A stretch of 7,264 nt of DNA, from assembly GCA_007123335.1 (NCBI GenBank), contig SKLG01000299.1, positions 1-7,264 of the forward strand, written 5' to 3'. Below are positions 5,341 to 7,264 of this stretch, in pieces; position 1 is the first letter of the stretch; each line of letters opens with the position of its first letter. The stretch is from Anaerolineae bacterium. Lineage in GTDB: Bacteria > Chloroflexota > Anaerolineae > UBA1429. The position numbers and the translations under genes were made by a program. The notes under the pieces are model-generated. The model ran no database searches and was not told where the DNA came from. It saw only the letters and a list, made by a program, of their open reading frames with translations.

Positions 5341-5769
5341 ATGCGTGTTCTGCTGGATGCCAACGTCCTCATCAGCTATCTGCTGACCCCGGCGCAAAAT
5401 AGCGCCGTCACGCGCATTATGGATGCGGCAGTGCTGGGCGAATACCAGCTTTTGATGCCCGAAGCGCTTCTCGATGAGCTAGCCGAGACCGTCCGCACGC
5501 ACGAACACCTGACCCGCCGCATTCCAGAAAAAGTCATGCGCTCCTTTATGGATTTACTCCTGGAGGTCGCCGAGATCATCCCCAAGATCACCGAGCCCAT
5601 TCCGGCGTTGACGCGGGACCCTGAGGACGACTATTTGATCGCCTATGCGCTGATCGGGCGGGCGGAGTACCTGGTCACGGGGGATCGGGATCTTTTGGTG
5701 CTCGAAAGGGTAGAATCCGTCGCTATCCTCACGCCCAACACCTTCAAAGAGCTTTTGAGCGAAAGCTAG
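5341..5769 (+). CDS. PIN-domain ribonuclease toxin (VapC-like, COG1569-type)
   Basis: This is a predicted metal-dependent RNase that would cut RNA and slow growth when freed from its antitoxin. The ATG at 5341 gives 142 residues beginning MRVLLDANVLISYLL, the canonical first strand of PIN domains with Asp6. A TTG at 5323 would add six residues overlapping the antitoxin and is less likely. Other expected acidic residues are visible: Glu46 in LLDELAE, Asp96/Asp97 in RDPEDDYLIAYAL, and Asp115 in LVTGDRDLL. The set looks complete, so the nuclease should be active. Length matches the PIN subfamily usually annotated as 'putative toxin-antitoxin system toxin component, PIN family'. Its partner is Phd/YefM-like rather than VapB-like, a pairing known for PIN toxins. 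No strong terminator follows; the next promoter begins 38 bases on. Confidence 0.88.
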   Translation: MRVLLDANVLISYLLTPAQNSAVTRIMDAAVLGEYQLLMPEALLDELAETVRTHEHLTRRIPEKVMRSFMDLLLEVAEIIPKITEPIPALTRDPEDDYLIAYALIGRAEYLVTGDRDLLVLERVESVAILTPNTFKELLSES

Positions 5770-5806
5770 CCCCCCAGACCGTCGCCCAAGGGACTTTGCC
5801 GACAGG

Positions 5807-5835
5807 TTGACGCCAGCCCGCGAGCGCCCTATACT
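5807..5835 (+). promoter_or_regulatory. Near-consensus sigma-70 promoter of dnaN-recF
   Basis: TTGACG (5807-5812) and TATACT (5830-5835) are separated by exactly 17 bases, each hexamer one base from consensus. Transcription would begin near 5842, about 34 bases before the dnaN ATG. The site lies in the 106-base gap after the toxin gene, giving dnaN and recF a promoter of their own independent of the toxin-antitoxin operon. Confidence 0.75.
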
Positions 5836-5875
5836 CTCAGCCAGTGACATTCATGCACCTGAGGAGGACGAGCGG

Positions 5876-7006
5876 ATGAAGATCTCCTGCCTGCAAGAAA
5901 ATCTATCCAAAGGGATAGCGATTGTGAACCGCGCCGTGGCCACCCGTAGCACGTTGCCGGTGCTCTCCAACATCCTCCTTTCCACCGACGAGTCGCGGCT
6001 CAAGCTCTCGGCCACCAACCTGGAGATCGGCATCAACTGCTGGATCGGCGCCAAGGTGGAGCAAGAGGGCGCTACCACGGTGCCGGCGCGGCTGCTGGCC
6101 GACCTGGTCAACTCCTTGCCCGCCGAGCGTGTGGATATGGAGCTGATCACCCGCACCCAGACGCTGAACCTCAAGGCCGGCCGCTTTGAGGCCAACATCA
6201 AGGGGATCGACGCCCAAGAGTTCCCCCTCATCCTGGTGCCTGAGGAGGACATGCGGGTGCAGATCGACCCCGATGTGCTGCGCCAGATGATCGACCGCGT
6301 GGCCTTTGCCGCCGCCAGCGACGAGAGCCGCCCGGTGCTCACCGGCGTGCTGGCCGATTTCAGCGACGACGGCCTCACCCTGGCCGCCGCCGACGGCTAT
6401 CGCCTCTCGGTGTGCACGACCGAGCTGGAACAGGCGCCGGAGCAGCCCACCAGCGTCATCATCCCCGCCAGGGCGCTGCAAGAGCTGCGGCGCATCAGCG
6501 GCGAGCAGGAGGAGCCGGTGGAGATGCTGGTGTCCTCGGGCCGCAACCAAGCCTATTTCCACCTGAAGGATATCGATCTGGTCTCGCAGCTCGTCGAGGG
6601 CACCTTTCCCGCCTACCGGCAGATCATGCCCACGACGTTCAACACCGAGACCATCGTCAGCACCGCCGACCTACTCAAGGCGGTGCGCATGGCCTTTATC
6701 TTTGCCCGCGACGCCTCCAACATTGTGCGGGTGCAGATGGTCCCCGGCGGCGAGAACTCGGGGCGCATGATCATCTCGGCCACCTCGGCGGAGCATGGCG
6801 ACAATGTGAGCGAGATCGACGCCACCGTCGAGGGCAAGCCTATCGAGATCGCCTTTAACGCCCGCTACCTCATCGACGCCCTGGATGTGATGGACACGGC
6901 CCAGGTCTCGATCCAGACCCGCGACGCCTCCAGCCCCGGCACCTTCAAGCCGGTGGGCGGCGGCGATTTCGTCCACATTATCATGCCGATGCACATTCCG
7001 CGCTAG
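5876..7006 (+). CDS. dnaN: DNA polymerase III beta subunit (sliding clamp)
   Basis: The ring-shaped clamp tethers DNA polymerase III to template and serves as a docking platform for repair and replication proteins. From the ATG at 5876 (ribosome-binding site GAGGAGGA 5861-5868) the protein has 376 residues, standard for DnaN. The TTG at 5807 that would lengthen it is the -35 hexamer and is rejected. Family signatures run in order through the three clamp domains: MKISCLQENL and TLPVLSNILL (26-35) with ATNLEIGI in domain I; ASDESRPVLTGV (147-158), AADGYRLSV (171-179) in domain II; GTFPAYRQIMP (242-252), FNARYLIDAL (327-336) and the C-terminal VHIIMPMHIPR in domain III. The typical MPM(R/K)L-type end is slightly altered to MPMHIPR. 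recF starts 7 bases after the stop, a classic dnaN-recF arrangement. Confidence 0.97.
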   Translation: MKISCLQENLSKGIAIVNRAVATRSTLPVLSNILLSTDESRLKLSATNLEIGINCWIGAKVEQEGATTVPARLLADLVNSLPAERVDMELITRTQTLNLKAGRFEANIKGIDAQEFPLILVPEEDMRVQIDPDVLRQMIDRVAFAAASDESRPVLTGVLADFSDDGLTLAAADGYRLSVCTTELEQAPEQPTSVIIPARALQELRRISGEQEEPVEMLVSSGRNQAYFHLKDIDLVSQLVEGTFPAYRQIMPTTFNTETIVSTADLLKAVRMAFIFARDASNIVRVQMVPGGENSGRMIISATSAEHGDNVSEIDATVEGKPIEIAFNARYLIDALDVMDTAQVSIQTRDASSPGTFKPVGGGDFVHIIMPMHIPR

Positions 7007-7013
7007 CGAGACG

Positions 7014-7264
7014 ATGTACCTGACGCACCTCTCGCTGACCCATTTCCGCAACTATACGCGCCTGGAGCTCGACCTCTCGGCGCGTGTGCATGTCATTCGC
7101 GGCGACAATGCCCAGGGCAAGACCAACCTGCTCGAGGCGATCTATTACCTGGCCACCACCCGATCGCCCCTCACCTCCACCGACCGCGAACTCATCCAGT
7201 GGCAGGCCCACGATGAGGTGATCCCCCACGCCCGCGCCCGCGCCGTCTATGTCCGGCAGGGCGA
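7014..7264 (+). CDS. recF: DNA replication and repair protein RecF, N-terminal part (3' truncated by window)
   Basis: RecF is an ABC/SMC-type ATPase that helps load RecA at single-stranded gaps. The visible 83 codons start MYLTHLSLTHFRNYTRLELDL, the standard RecF opening with the F-R-N-Y signature, then the Walker A motif GDNAQGKTNLLEA (30-42) and YYLATTRSPLTSTDRELI, matching the RecF 'S-x-R-(T)-xxDxELI' stretch. The Walker B, signature and C-terminal parts lie past the window. The start is 7 bases after the dnaN stop with only a weak ribosome-binding site (GCGAG), so translation is probably coupled to dnaN. Confidence 0.95.
   Translation, partial: MYLTHLSLTHFRNYTRLELDLSARVHVIRGDNAQGKTNLLEAIYYLATTRSPLTSTDRELIQWQAHDEVIPHARARAVYVRQG

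Noticed and set aside
5770..5800. Terminator after the PIN toxin gene (GTCGCCCAAGGGAC)
   Set aside because: The potential stem is short with a bulge and nearly no loop, and it is followed by only three T residues.
1..7264. CRISPR array, tRNA or rRNA gene
   Set aside because: No regularly spaced short repeats, no cloverleaf-like arrangement and no rRNA-like sequence were seen in the window.

Overview
This is a GC-rich bacterial chromosomal window with every supported gene on the + strand. It joins the end of a carbohydrate-utilisation cluster to the core replication and repair genes dnaN and recF. No ribosomal or tRNA gene is present to fix the taxonomy. The best guess is Chloroflexota (an Anaerolineae/Caldilineae-type lineage). 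That guess rests on a lipoprotein whose lipobox Cys is followed by a PTPTPEP linker, and on a 'NGGFEE...GWTSFNNGG...' surface protein ending in an LPETG tail, a protein type I recall as common in that phylum. It is inference, not proof.

Region 1 (1-3668) is sugar metabolism. It holds the last codons of a short-chain dehydrogenase, then a 735-residue GH42-like glycoside hydrolase with no signal peptide (so cytoplasmic), then a 410-residue family 1 sugar-binding lipoprotein of an ABC importer. The likely logic is capture and import of an oligosaccharide or glycoside, intracellular hydrolysis, and oxidation or reduction of the product. No permease or ATPase genes for the importer are in the window.

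Region 2 (3669-4076) is about 400 bases without a convincing gene. It is visibly more AT-rich than its flanks and unusually structured. It has a degenerate direct repeat about 230 bp apart, a 14-bp inverted repeat near its two edges, an internal 10-bp inverted repeat, a LacI-type AAGCGCTT palindrome abutting an extended -10, and a second promoter-like dyad. It may be a decayed non-autonomous mobile element that now supplies the promoter of the following gene, or a dedicated regulatory region.

Region 3 (4077-4908) is a secreted protein of 260 residues with a signal peptide, a beta-rich carbohydrate-binding-like body and a C-terminal LPETG sorting signal. A strong intrinsic terminator follows.

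Region 4 (4921-5769) is a self-contained toxin-antitoxin operon, a Phd/YefM-type antitoxin followed by a PIN-domain nuclease toxin. It has a near-consensus promoter whose -10 lies inside a perfect 16-bp inverted repeat, a textbook layout for autoregulation.

Region 5 (5807-7264) is a second near-consensus promoter, dnaN (beta sliding clamp) and the first 83 codons of recF. dnaA, which often sits directly upstream of dnaN, is absent here, and the toxin-antitoxin module occupies that position. I see no cluster of DnaA boxes.
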